Shown here: positions 35,602 through 43,489 of the stretch, one piece after another
Numbering within the stretch: the first letter of the stretch is position 1
Layout: each line of letters starts with the position of its first letter
Made by a program: the position numbers and the translations under genes
Notes under the pieces: model-generated
Databases searched by the model: none
Told to the model about the DNA's origin: nothing
The model's input: only the letters and a program-made list of their open reading frames with translations
Origin: Limivicinus sp963617275
GTDB lineage: Bacteria > Bacillota > Clostridia > Oscillospirales > Oscillospiraceae
Assembly: GCA_963617275.1 (NCBI GenBank)
Contig: CAVENX010000020.1
Coordinates: 143,350 to 207,349 of the forward strand
Direction of reading: 5' to 3'
DNA: 64,000 bases

Positions 35602-37166
35602 TGAGCAACAAAAGAATAGGCTGTGGCAATTTCGGAAGATTTTACACTGAGGGCAAGGTCAGGAACCGCCGCGAATGGCGCGGCGTTGTCGATACGCTCT
35701 ATGATTATTCACGCTGGCTCCACAATTGGATAACAATGGCAAAGATGGTCTCGAAGCCGCGCAACATCAAGGCAATGTTCCGCTACCGCTGGATGGCGAA
35801 CTATCTCGCCGTTCCAATGATGGTAGACCGTCACACCCAAGGATTGCGCGACGAATATCTGCGTATCTGCCATTTGGAACAGGATCTCATAATCGAAGAC
35901 GTCGCAAAGCTGCTTGACGGCCTTTTCCGCGGCGACAGGCGTATCGGCAATGACAAAGCATTTTCCGACAAGGTCGTCCTCGTCGATGAAAACGAAATGA
36001 CCGCCGTAATGATGGGCTTCCCGACTCTCAAAGGGCTCAGCCGCGAGACTCCGTCCACCTATGTTTCGGTGCTTCTGAACCAGCATGCGGCAGAGCATTA
36101 TATTGACGTCGCGCAGGAGTACGGTCTTGCAGGCGATGTCTGCCCCATGCCAGAGGCCGAGGCCGGCGTCTCCATCGACGACGACGCCCCCGTTCTCGGC
36201 GCCTGCGCCATTCAGTGCAACACCACCTGCGACGGCTCTCTGCTCGGCAACGGCGTTATCTCCAAGCGTCTTGAGCTTGAGGACGGCGTCCCCGTGTTCC
36301 AGCTTGCCGCCCCTCTGCGCCACCGCGAAGACGACGTGCAGGACTATGCCGCACAGGAGATAAAGAACGCGATCGCGTTTATAGAGAAGCATACCGGCGA
36401 AAAGTGGGATTGGGATGCATATTTTGAATGTGCCAAACGCGTCAATTACGCCACCAAGTGCCGTCTCGAGTGGCTCGAGATGAATAAGACCGATTACCCT
36501 CAGGTGTTCGGCTCCAACCTCGCGCTTTACACGGAGACGAATTATATGGCTATCTGCGGCAAGGTCAAAGCCTTTGAAGACGTTGACCGCAAGATAACAA
36601 AGCTTGCCGAACGCGCCTATAAGCAAAAGAAAAAGGCCGCCAACGAGTATCGCCACAGAGCCATCGTATGGGGAGTTCAGTCGCACTTCTATATGGACTT
36701 TCTCGTATGGCTTCTCAACTGCTGGGGCATCGTGCCGCTGACAGATATGCTGTCCATGGTTTCCACAAAGGAACTTGTCACCGAGGATACTCCCGAAAAC
36801 CGTGAGCAGGCATATTACGATATGGCTTGGCTGACTGAGAACATGATAATGCGCAACCGCACCCATGGCGGCTACAAAGTGCTGCTTGACGAACTGTGGG
36901 AATACTGCAGGGAATTTAACGCCGACATGGTCATTCTATGGGAGCATATGAGCTGCAAAGCACTCGACGGTATGCATGGTATGTTTGAGGAGCGTGCGCG
37001 TGAATACGGAATCAATCTTGTCTGGGTCTCCCATGACCTTTTTGATCCGCGTGTGATCTCCCGTCAGGGCGTGCGCGACCAGATCAACAACTATATGCGC
37101 ACAGTCATGGGCGAAGAGCCTGTCGATGCAAGCCTTGAGATCCTCCATGACGAAGAATCCTGGTAA
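35601..37166 (+). CDS. 2-hydroxyacyl-CoA dehydratase family subunit (long)
   Basis: 521 residues from ATG 35601, one base overlapping the previous stop; GGAGGTGAT precedes. LGACAIQCNTTCDGSLLGN near 200 and ILWEHMSCKALDGMHG near 450 are Fe-S or active-site segments of this family. A long N-terminal region is extra compared with classic HgdA. It should pair with the subunit before it. The substrate cannot be read from sequence. Confidence 0.82.
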   Translation: MSNKRIGCGNFGRFYTEGKVRNRREWRGVVDTLYDYSRWLHNWITMAKMVSKPRNIKAMFRYRWMANYLAVPMMVDRHTQGLRDEYLRICHLEQDLIIEDVAKLLDGLFRGDRRIGNDKAFSDKVVLVDENEMTAVMMGFPTLKGLSRETPSTYVSVLLNQHAAEHYIDVAQEYGLAGDVCPMPEAEAGVSIDDDAPVLGACAIQCNTTCDGSLLGNGVISKRLELEDGVPVFQLAAPLRHREDDVQDYAAQEIKNAIAFIEKHTGEKWDWDAYFECAKRVNYATKCRLEWLEMNKTDYPQVFGSNLALYTETNYMAICGKVKAFEDVDRKITKLAERAYKQKKKAANEYRHRAIVWGVQSHFYMDFLVWLLNCWGIVPLTDMLSMVSTKELVTEDTPENREQAYYDMAWLTENMIMRNRTHGGYKVLLDELWEYCREFNADMVILWEHMSCKALDGMHGMFEERAREYGINLVWVSHDLFDPRVISRQGVRDQINNYMRTVMGEEPVDASLEILHDEESW

Positions 37167-37183
37167 TGTGAAAGGAGATAAAC

Positions 37184-37351
37184 ATGTCTAAATTATGCCG
37201 TTTTCTTAAAAAGATACTGATCATCTGCATCTCGTTCTTTGCAGTGACCTTTGTTATCTATTTCTTCAATCTTGATATGAAGCTCACTGCGGCCATGGCT
37301 CCCGTCCTTGATCATTTTTACGACAGGGTCGATCGTGACCAGCATCTGTGA
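37184..37351 (+). CDS. 55-residue single-helix membrane protein
   Basis: MSKLCRFLKKILIICISFFA, a helix of about 20 residues, then a polar tail FYDRVDRDQHL. The ATG is seven bases after AAAGGAG, the best site in this operon. It lies 17 bp after the dehydratase-like gene and its stop abuts ogt. No family recognised; it might anchor the complex at the membrane. Confidence 0.7.
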   Translation: MSKLCRFLKKILIICISFFAVTFVIYFFNLDMKLTAAMAPVLDHFYDRVDRDQHL

Positions 37352-37353
37352 TC

Positions 37354-37887
37354 ATGACTTATACCCAACATTACGATTCGCCCCTTGGCGGTATTCTGCT
37401 GTCGGCGGACGAACTAGGCCTGACCGGCCTCTGGTTTGACGGGGAGAAATACTTTGCCGATAATCTCCCCGCTGAACATACAGACGGTGAGACTCCTCTC
37501 CTTTCGGAAGCCAAGCGCTGGCTGGATATATATTTTACCGGCAGAGAACCCGATTTTATGCCGCCGCTGCACCCGATCGGCTCCGCGTTCCGGCACGCCG
37601 TATGGGATATGCTCCTTCAAATACCGTATGGGCAGACTGTGACCTACGGTGAGCTATCGCAGCAGCTTGCAAAAAAACGAGGTCTTGAGCGGATGTCCGC
37701 GCAGGCGGTAGGCGGCGCAGTCGGTCATAACGAGATATCCATTATTATCCCCTGTCACCGCGTTGTCGGCACAAACGGCAGCCTTACGGGATATGCCGGA
37801 GGTATAGACAAAAAGTTCCGCCTGCTGGAGCTTGAGCAGGCGGATATGCGCTGTTTCTTTATTCCGAAGAAAGGAACCGCGCTGTAA
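37354..37887 (+). CDS. ogt: Methylated-DNA-protein cysteine methyltransferase
   Basis: 177 residues. The active site IIIPCHRVVGTNGSLTGYAG has the acceptor Cys, and AQAVGGAVGHN the Arg/Asn-type helix of the recognition domain. It takes the alkyl group from O6-alkylguanine in a one-time reaction. The ATG lies two bases after the small membrane gene without its own ribosome site, so translation is coupled. A GTG two codons earlier is possible. Confidence 0.92.
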   Translation: MTYTQHYDSPLGGILLSADELGLTGLWFDGEKYFADNLPAEHTDGETPLLSEAKRWLDIYFTGREPDFMPPLHPIGSAFRHAVWDMLLQIPYGQTVTYGELSQQLAKKRGLERMSAQAVGGAVGHNEISIIIPCHRVVGTNGSLTGYAGGIDKKFRLLELEQADMRCFFIPKKGTAL

Positions 37888-37917
37888 TTGAAGCAGTTAT
37901 TTGAAAATACGGACGAC

Positions 37918-37995
37918 GCCCTCTGTTCAGGGTTTAAGAACAGAGGGCGCTGTCATCTCTTGGGGAGTATAGACAGCTTATACTCCCCTCTTTTT
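37918..37995 (+). terminator. Two hairpins after ogt
   Basis: The first (GCCCTCTGTTC/GAACAGAGGGC, 37918-37948) lacks a T run. The second (GGGGAGTATA/TATACTCCCC, 37962-37988) is followed by CTCTTTTTATT and is a good terminator for ogt. Confidence 0.8.
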
Positions 37996-38040
37996 ATTGA
38001 TCGCCTGCGCAATTTGAAGCCATATGGTGTAGCCGCATGT

Positions 38041-38941
38041 TCAGTTATAGATCCTCATCGTTTCATTATATATCTTCATTATGCCGTGAAGCACATCGAA
38101 CTGCTTGAAGTCTCCATAGTAGGCTATGTTGATCTCGCGCATCATGCTGAGGTTTTCGACGGGAAGAACCGCTAATTTGCCTTTGCGAAGCTCGTCCAGG
38201 CAGACGCTGCGGGCAAGAATTGATACGCCGAAATCACGCCGTATCAGATCCTTTATAGTCGCCATGTTATCAACCTCAAGGACAACATTGAAGTCGTTTA
38301 TACTCATATTATTGCTCTCAAGGTGCGCGACAAAGAGGTTTCGCGTGTTGGAGTCCGGCAGCCGAAGGATCATGCGCTCTTTTTTTAAGATCGTTGAGTG
38401 TGACCATACTGCGATTGGCAAAAGGATGATTTGTCGAAACCGCGAGTACAAGATAGTCGGTATCAAGCAGAAGATAATGTATGCTCGGATCTGGTACGCG
38501 CCCTTCGACAACGGCAAGATCCAACTCATATGTTTTAAGCATCGTATAAAGATTATTTATGGAGTCTGTAATCATTTTAATGCTCGTCCCCTCGTTTCGG
38601 GCACAATATTTTGCCAATGCCTCTGCAATGGCGTTGCTCTCGGAAGTATGCGTTATACCGATGGTAAGATGGGTCGTCCGGCTTTTATCATCGCTCATGC
38701 TTTGATAGAGATTATTGTATAGTCCGGCTATTTTTTTTGCGAATTTCACAGCCTCTTCGCATTGCTTCGTAACCAGAAGCTCGCCGTTTGCATGTTCAAA
38801 AAGCTTGACGCCCAGTTCGCTTTCAAGCGCCTTTATATGCTGGCTCACAGCAGGTTGGGTTATGGACAGCTGTTTTGCCGCCTGAGTGTAATTTCTGCAT
38901 TCATACACTTTCAGAAGTGTGTATAATTTATTGTCTATCAC
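38041..38941 (-). pseudogene. LysR family regulator, frameshifted at a poly-A run
   Basis: Starts at GTG 38941 with VIDNKLYTLLKVYECRNYTQ and a normal helix-turn-helix (AAKQLSITQPAVSQHIKALE). The ligand domain runs to TLNDLKK, then the A7 run (38380-38386 on the plus strand) moves the frame. With one A less it continues ERMILRLPDSNTRNLFVAHL and reaches a proper end near 38041, for about 300 residues. Divergent from mgtC, so it likely controlled that gene. Slippage could still make some full protein. Confidence 0.8.
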
Positions 38942-39236
38942 GCTGCACCGCCATAATAAAAATTTATATTTTGAACAATAAACATAATTTGACTTTATTG
39001 TTTTTTCGAATATGATTCGTAACATCCATTGTGGTAAAAGTCAAGAAGGGGGCAGCGTGGCGTGCAGCGGCATAACAACGATATTTATAACTCACCCGCA
39101 ATGCGCGCCGCTCTGGGAATATACACTAATCACGGAACCTCTGATGACCTTTGCACGTATCATGAAGCCGAACATGTTCCTGTTGGATATATTCGCTTCA
39201 TCAGATCGGATGGGCAAAAAAAGGAGACGACACCAA
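38942..39236. other. Intergenic region between LysR relic and mgtC
   Basis: About 295 bp. It should hold both divergent promoters and the LysR site. An open frame runs through to mgtC but lacks a ribosome site until ATG 39237. No clear riboswitch or palindrome seen. Confidence 0.4.
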
Positions 39237-39965
39237 ATGACTTTATGCGAATACCTGAACGGCCAGTTTTCGATGATACAGTACGCGGAGCTTCTGACTC
39301 GGATATTGGCAGCATGCTTTTGCGGCGCATGTATCGGCTTTGAGCGTACAAAACGCTTCAAAGAAGCCGGAATTCGCACTCACATTATCGTTTGCTGCGC
39401 AGCGGCGTTGATAATGGTAGTTTCAAAATACGGCTTTGCCGACCTTACGGATTCATCCGGCAAGGTGTTCAACGGAACACGAGGGGCAGATCCCGCACGC
39501 ATCGCCGCACAGGTCGTCAGCGGCATCAGCTTTCTGGGCGCAGGTGTGATATTCAAAAACGGCAGCACCGTAAAAGGGCTTACAACCGCGGCAGGCATCT
39601 GGGCAACGGCTGCCATAGGGCTGTCGCTCGGCGCCGGAATGTACTTTAACGGTTTCGCAGTGACAATACTTGTTGCCCTCCTTCAGGTCACAATGCATCG
39701 TTTTACCGTAGGTGCGGATTCATTCACCATAAACCGCTTCCGCTTTACGGCTGAATATACTCCATGTCTTAAGCAAGAGCTTGACGAGCAGCTTCGTCAA
39801 TGGGATGCGCACATCATCCGCAGTGAACTGAGCCGCGACAGCAACGGGCGGTTTTGCTGTGATCTGTCATTGAAAATGCCGCGGGAGATCTCGTTGGAAG
39901 ACATAAACGACTTTATGCAGCATTACGACCATATCGTCTCTGCGGAGGGTTCCCCGATAATATGA
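39237..39965 (+). CDS. MgtC/SapB family membrane protein
   Basis: 242 residues from the ATG nine bases after AAAAGGAG. The conserved core LAACFCGACIGFERTKRFKE, then AGIRTHIIVC, ISFLGAGVIFKNG and GLTTAAGIWATAAIGL is the MgtC domain, with four to five helices. A soluble ACT-like tail of about 80 residues follows. MgtC proteins are linked to magnesium limitation and acid stress; the exact role is unsettled. Between two LysR genes. Confidence 0.88.
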   Translation: MTLCEYLNGQFSMIQYAELLTRILAACFCGACIGFERTKRFKEAGIRTHIIVCCAAALIMVVSKYGFADLTDSSGKVFNGTRGADPARIAAQVVSGISFLGAGVIFKNGSTVKGLTTAAGIWATAAIGLSLGAGMYFNGFAVTILVALLQVTMHRFTVGADSFTINRFRFTAEYTPCLKQELDEQLRQWDAHIIRSELSRDSNGRFCCDLSLKMPREISLEDINDFMQHYDHIVSAEGSPII

Positions 39966-40001
39966 TCATGATAAATCAGAGTACTAAAAGGAGGGGGCGT
40001 T

Positions 40002-40916
40002 TTGAGTTATCAGTCAGGCTTTGATCAACGCTACGATGCTCTCCGGCTTGTCCTTGATCTGAAAAGCTACTCTGCCGCCGCAGAAAAACTCTGCCTCACT
40101 CCGTCCGCTGTTGCGCAGCAGATACACTCTCTGGAGAAAGAGCTTGACGCCGCCTTGTTTGTAAAAAGCGGCAGCCGCCTGCTGCCTACAGAGGTCTGCG
40201 TTATCGCAGCAGACTACGCATCTCAGGCGGCGCTGCTTCGACGGCGCATGGACATGGACATAGACGCCTCGCGCCGGGACGTGAACAGTCTTGTGATCGG
40301 CGTATCTCCAAGTCTTGAGGACAGCGCCGTTTCCGAAATGTTTGCACAATATATACGGCTTCATCCCAACGCTCAGTTTCGCATAATCTCGGAAAACAGT
40401 CAGCCGCTTGTCGCACTGCTGCGCAGTCATATGCTCGACCTCGCGGTAATCGACTCTCCGTTTCCAATCGATGAGTTCAATTCTCTGCTGCTTGATACAG
40501 ATCATTTGATCGTTGCAGTCTCAAACGACAGCCCTCTCGCTGACGCGGGTCACATCTCCCTTTCCCAGATGAAAAAGGAAAAGCTGATACTGCGTCCTGC
40601 CGGTTCCGGAACACGGGCACTGTTTGAGGCAAGTTTACATAAGATTGGCATGAGTCTTGATGAATTTAATGTAATGTTGGAAGCAGACAGCATCTCCACC
40701 ATAAAAAAGCTTATAGAAGGCAATTATGGCATCTCCGTCCTGTCCGAACGGGCATGCGCCGCAGCCATCGGAGAAAAGCGTTTCCGTACCTTGCCCGTTT
40801 CGGATATGAACATGGTACGCAGAATACACATATGTTACAGGAAAGATTTCGGCAATACAGATTTCCTCGGCCAGCTTCTGGAGCTGTATTCGGCGGCTTC
40901 TGCTGCGTCAGTCTGA
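40002..40916 (+). CDS. LysR family transcriptional regulator
   Basis: 304 residues from a TTG after GGAGGGGGCG. Helix-turn-helix at 22-45 (SYSAAAEKLCLTPSAVAQQI), then a periplasmic-binding-like ligand domain (LRPAGSGTRALFEASLHKIG). Similar in its ligand domain to the broken LysR at 38041, so the two may be old duplicates. It lies 36 bp after mgtC and has its own terminator. Confidence 0.9.
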   Translation: MSYQSGFDQRYDALRLVLDLKSYSAAAEKLCLTPSAVAQQIHSLEKELDAALFVKSGSRLLPTEVCVIAADYASQAALLRRRMDMDIDASRRDVNSLVIGVSPSLEDSAVSEMFAQYIRLHPNAQFRIISENSQPLVALLRSHMLDLAVIDSPFPIDEFNSLLLDTDHLIVAVSNDSPLADAGHISLSQMKKEKLILRPAGSGTRALFEASLHKIGMSLDEFNVMLEADSISTIKKLIEGNYGISVLSERACAAAIGEKRFRTLPVSDMNMVRRIHICYRKDFGNTDFLGQLLELYSAASAASV

Positions 40917-40952
40917 TTACTTCTCTATCATCAGCAGCAAAAATATGACGTG

Positions 40953-40998
40953 CCGGAGATGACCGCTGTATTGGGCGGTCTTCTCCGGTGTTTTTTGA
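40953..40998 (+). terminator. Terminator after LysR gene
   Basis: CCGGAGATGACCGC pairs with GCGGTCTTCTCCGG (one mismatch), followed by six T. Confidence 0.88.
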
Positions 40999-41135
40999 TC
41001 ACATTATGTCAGGCGCGCTTGTCCTCCCGTTCCCGGTTATTTTTCTTTTATGTGTTATGAGCAAAACGCTTGCAAGTGAGTAAAATCATGATATAATCAA
41101 GGAAAGAAATAATTCATGTATAAGGAGAGCAGCCC

Positions 41136-41918
41136 ATGAGCGAAAATATCATTTATTGTTATTCGGGTTCCGGCAACTGTCTTGACATGGCGAAGAATAT
41201 AGCAAAAGAATTGGGTGATACCGACATTGTGATGATGCGCAGTTTTCCGGCAAAAACAGACGCATCCAAGGCAAAGCGCGTCGGTTTCATTTTTCCCTGC
41301 TACGGCGGCGGTCTGCCCGGCAACGTGGAAAGCTATGTCAAATCAATACATATCGGCATCAACGCCTATAAATTTGCCATAGTTCAGTATGCCGGCTACA
41401 AAGGGTGCGGCCTGCACAAAATCGACAGCATTGTCGGCCTTGATTATTGGAACGGGGCGTCAAACCACTGCTCATGCATCTGGCTAATGCCGCATTATCT
41501 CACGATTCCGCCCCTCCCTGCGAAGGCTTCTCAAAAGAGGAGCGAGATACTTGCAAAGCATTTTGCCGCTGACATAAAGGCAATGAAGCGCAGTGAAAAA
41601 AAGCCGCCTAAAGGCAGCTTCTTCGCGCTTGAAAGCGCGCTCTTTTCCGGAATGAATACCAAACGCGTCAAAAAATTTGCCGCTGACGGCAAGTGCATCG
41701 GCTGTGGTCAGTGCGTCGCTGTGTGCCCAAATGCCAACATAAGCATTTCAAACGGACGTCCTGTGTTCGGAAGCAATTGTATCGGATGTCTGAGCTGCGT
41801 ACAGTACTGCCCGCAGGAGGCCATTGACATCGGCTCGATCACCAAACACCGCGCCCGCTATCACAACGCCAAGGTATCCGCTTCGGATCTTACAAAAAAG
41901 CAGCTTCATATTGACTGA
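41136..41918 (+). CDS. EFR1-type flavodoxin-ferredoxin protein
   Basis: 260 residues. The flavodoxin part starts IIYCYSGSGNCLDMAKNIAK with the FMN phosphate loop and includes GFIFPCYGGGLPG. Two ferredoxin motifs follow: CIGCGQCVAVCPNANI near 190 and CIGCLSCVQYCPQEAI near 212. It should transfer single electrons in the cytoplasm. Promoter side has TAAGGAGAGCAGCCC before ATG. Single gene with a shared terminator with the dtxR-like gene. Confidence 0.88.
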   Translation: MSENIIYCYSGSGNCLDMAKNIAKELGDTDIVMMRSFPAKTDASKAKRVGFIFPCYGGGLPGNVESYVKSIHIGINAYKFAIVQYAGYKGCGLHKIDSIVGLDYWNGASNHCSCIWLMPHYLTIPPLPAKASQKRSEILAKHFAADIKAMKRSEKKPPKGSFFALESALFSGMNTKRVKKFAADGKCIGCGQCVAVCPNANISISNGRPVFGSNCIGCLSCVQYCPQEAIDIGSITKHRARYHNAKVSASDLTKKQLHID

Positions 41919-41933
41919 GTACAGCAAAAGCCC

Positions 41934-41972
41934 AAGGCGCGTTCTCCACGGTCGGAAGAACGCGCCTTGCTT
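41934..41972. terminator. Bidirectional terminator
   Basis: AAGGCGCGTTCT pairs with AGAACGCGCCTT between two convergent genes, with A-rich and T-rich sides. Confidence 0.85.
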
Positions 41973-41975
41973 TAC

Positions 41976-42356
41976 TTACTGCGCATTTTCGGTATATTTG
42001 CCCACATGGCGGCAAATCGCCTGAAAAGAAGCGTCGCTTATTATATGTTCGATCCGGCAGGCGTCCTGAGAAGCAGTCTCCTCGTCCACTCCCAGCCCTA
42101 TCAGCATATCACGTATCACCGTATGGCGCTCATAAATTTTCTGCGCCCGGTCAAGTCCCGCCTCGGTCAGCGTAAGATAGCCGTCTTTATCAACGTTCAG
42201 ATAGCCGTCGCGCTTCAGGATGCCAACGCCGCGGCTGACGCTCGGCTTTGAAAAACCCATGTATTCCGCAACGTCAATTGAACGGACAAACGGCCCTTTC
42301 AGAGACAGAATATAAACGGTTTCCAGATACATCTCGCCGGATTCCTGTAATGCCAT
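41976..42356 (-). CDS. DtxR/MntR family metal-dependent regulator
   Basis: 126 residues from MALQESGEMYLETVYILSLK; the ATG follows GGAGTGATTTT. The winged helix has VRSIDVAEYMGFSKPSVSRG. The metal and dimer domain is short (ERHTVIRDMLIGLGVDEETA, DACRIEHIIS) with Glu, Cys, His ligands at the usual spots; the C-terminal SH3 domain is absent, as in MntR-type members. It is the best candidate to bind the RGTTAG-N6-CTAACY palindromes found around feo and elsewhere in the window. Confidence 0.9.
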   Translation of the reverse strand: MALQESGEMYLETVYILSLKGPFVRSIDVAEYMGFSKPSVSRGVGILKRDGYLNVDKDGYLTLTEAGLDRAQKIYERHTVIRDMLIGLGVDEETASQDACRIEHIISDASFQAICRHVGKYTENAQ

Positions 42357-42436
42357 AAAATCACTCCATATCAATAATTTGCTGATTTCTTTTATTATAT
42401 CACATTCCTCGAAATAATAACAGCCCAAGAATCACT

Positions 42437-42790
42437 TTATCGGATATCGGTTACCTTATATCCAAGTTTTTCCACGGTTTCTTTAAGTACATCATCTGAA
42501 ATCTCGCTGCTGTATGAAACAACTGCGGTCTTTTTCTTCAGATCTACCTTGCATACCGCGCCGTCAAGACGGTCAATAGCATTTTCTACACGTGCCTGAC
42601 AATTTTCACAGTGCATTCCATCCACCGTCAGGATCTTTTCCCCGATCTTAGGCTCGGTAAGCTTTTTATGCGAACGGATGGTATTTCCGCCGCTTCCGCA
42701 GCAGCCACCGCCCGAAAAGTGCTTCTTCGCATGTATCAGTGCGGGTATGATAAGCACCAGCAGCAAAACGATTATAGCAATATTTTCCGT
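42437..42790 (-). CDS. Cys-rich membrane protein with HMA metal-binding domain
   Basis: The N-terminal part resembles FeoB-linked Cys-rich membrane proteins: ENIAIIVLLLVLIIPALIHA helix, then KKHFSGGGCCGSGG. The C-terminal 65 residues are a heavy-metal-associated domain (TVDGMHCENCQARVENAIDR). Compared with the related MENI start at 45517, the start codon would be ACG at 42790, four bases after GGAATGAG; otherwise translation may begin at TTG 42766. It likely handles metal next to the Feo system. A palindrome at 42866 lies in its promoter area. Confidence 0.7.
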   Translation of the reverse strand, partial: TENIAIIVLLLVLIIPALIHAKKHFSGGGCCGSGGNTIRSHKKLTEPKIGEKILTVDGMHCENCQARVENAIDRLDGAVCKVDLKKKTAVVSYSSEISDDVLKETVEKLGYKVTDIR

Positions 42791-42865
42791 AGCTCATTCC
42801 TTCTTTCAATATACACGCCGTAACACCGAGACAAAAGTTTTGCGCTTATATTATGCGTCGTGTTT

Positions 42866-42883
42866 AGTTAGCTTTCGCTAACT
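42866..42883. promoter_or_regulatory. Metal-box palindrome 1
   Basis: AGTTAG-CTTTCG-CTAACT. In the upstream region of the Cys-rich HMA gene. Confidence 0.75.
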
Positions 42884-43032
42884 CTGATAGTAATACTTAT
42901 TATACTGATTTGTCAAGGGGTTTCAAGCAAATTTTTAAAGAAAGGCAGAAAAGCAAATCTGGCTCACAAGGCCGCTGACATACTGGCCAAAAGCTCCCGG
43001 CATAAAACGACAAAAAATTTTTAAAAAAAGTA

Positions 43033-43061
43033 TTGACAAAATCGCAAAAGGTCGTTATTAT
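43033..43061 (+). promoter_or_regulatory. feo promoter
   Basis: TTGACA and TATTAT are 17 bases apart, an almost ideal housekeeping promoter. The palindrome at 43070 lies at the expected start point of transcription, so a bound regulator would block it. Confidence 0.8.
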
Positions 43062-43069
43062 GTATCTAT

Positions 43070-43087
43070 GGTTAGCGTGAGCTAACT
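43070..43087. promoter_or_regulatory. Metal-box palindrome 2
   Basis: GGTTAG-CGTGAG-CTAACT, eight bases after the feo -10 box. Confidence 0.82.
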
Positions 43088-43102
43088 AAAATTCAGTTCT
43101 GC

Positions 43103-43120
43103 GGTTAGTTGTATCTAACC
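43103..43120. promoter_or_regulatory. Metal-box palindrome 3
   Basis: GGTTAG-TTGTAT-CTAACC, in the feoA leader, 33 bases after box 2, about three helix turns. Confidence 0.82.
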
Positions 43121-43150
43121 AAAGAATAATTCTGAATCAGGTGAGAGATT

Positions 43151-43363
43151 ATGAATTTGACGAATGCAGAAGAAGGCAAGGAATACATCATTCAGCGTAT
43201 CCAGACGGATGACGAGGAGTTGGATGCTTTTCTGTTTTCTCTGGGCTGTTTCAGCGGCGAACCCATCACGGTTGTTGCCCGCCGTAAAGGCAGCTGCACT
43301 GTATCGGTAAAAGACGGCAGATACAGTATTGACGATCAGCTGGCACAGGCTATTATCATCTGA
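43151..43363 (+). CDS. feoA: Ferrous iron transport protein FeoA
   Basis: 70 residues, one SH3-like domain: MNLTNAEEGKEYIIQRIQTD, SLGCFSGEPITVVARRKGS, and YSIDDQLAQAIII. FeoA binds to FeoB at the cytoplasmic side and supports Fe(II) uptake. GGTGAGAG lies before the ATG. A fourth palindrome sits between it and feoB. Confidence 0.9.
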   Translation: MNLTNAEEGKEYIIQRIQTDDEELDAFLFSLGCFSGEPITVVARRKGSCTVSVKDGRYSIDDQLAQAIII

Positions 43364-43409
43364 GGGTGATAATAGACTTGGCAAATATGCTGATTGTTTT
43401 TTGCGTAAA

Positions 43410-43427
43410 GGTTAGCGCGAGCTAACC
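43410..43427. promoter_or_regulatory. Metal-box palindrome 4
   Basis: GGTTAG-CGCGAG-CTAACC, between feoA and feoB, so feoB may have its own controlled promoter. Confidence 0.8.
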
Positions 43428-43489
43428 AATGCTCATGTTTCATAAGGCGATCCTGCCAGAATATCGAATGCAAGAGGAGGAGTTAAGAA

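Noticed and set aside
35709..36866. 385-codon frame antisense to the dehydratase-type gene
   Set aside because: Shadow frame; the sense gene is clear and complete.
39012..39236. Longer N-terminus for the MgtC-family gene
   Set aside because: No ribosome site for the earlier ATG codons; ATG 39237 has AAAAGGAG and matches the family start.
39040..39236. Magnesium riboswitch before the MgtC-family gene
   Set aside because: No recognisable conserved riboswitch core; only weak local pairing.
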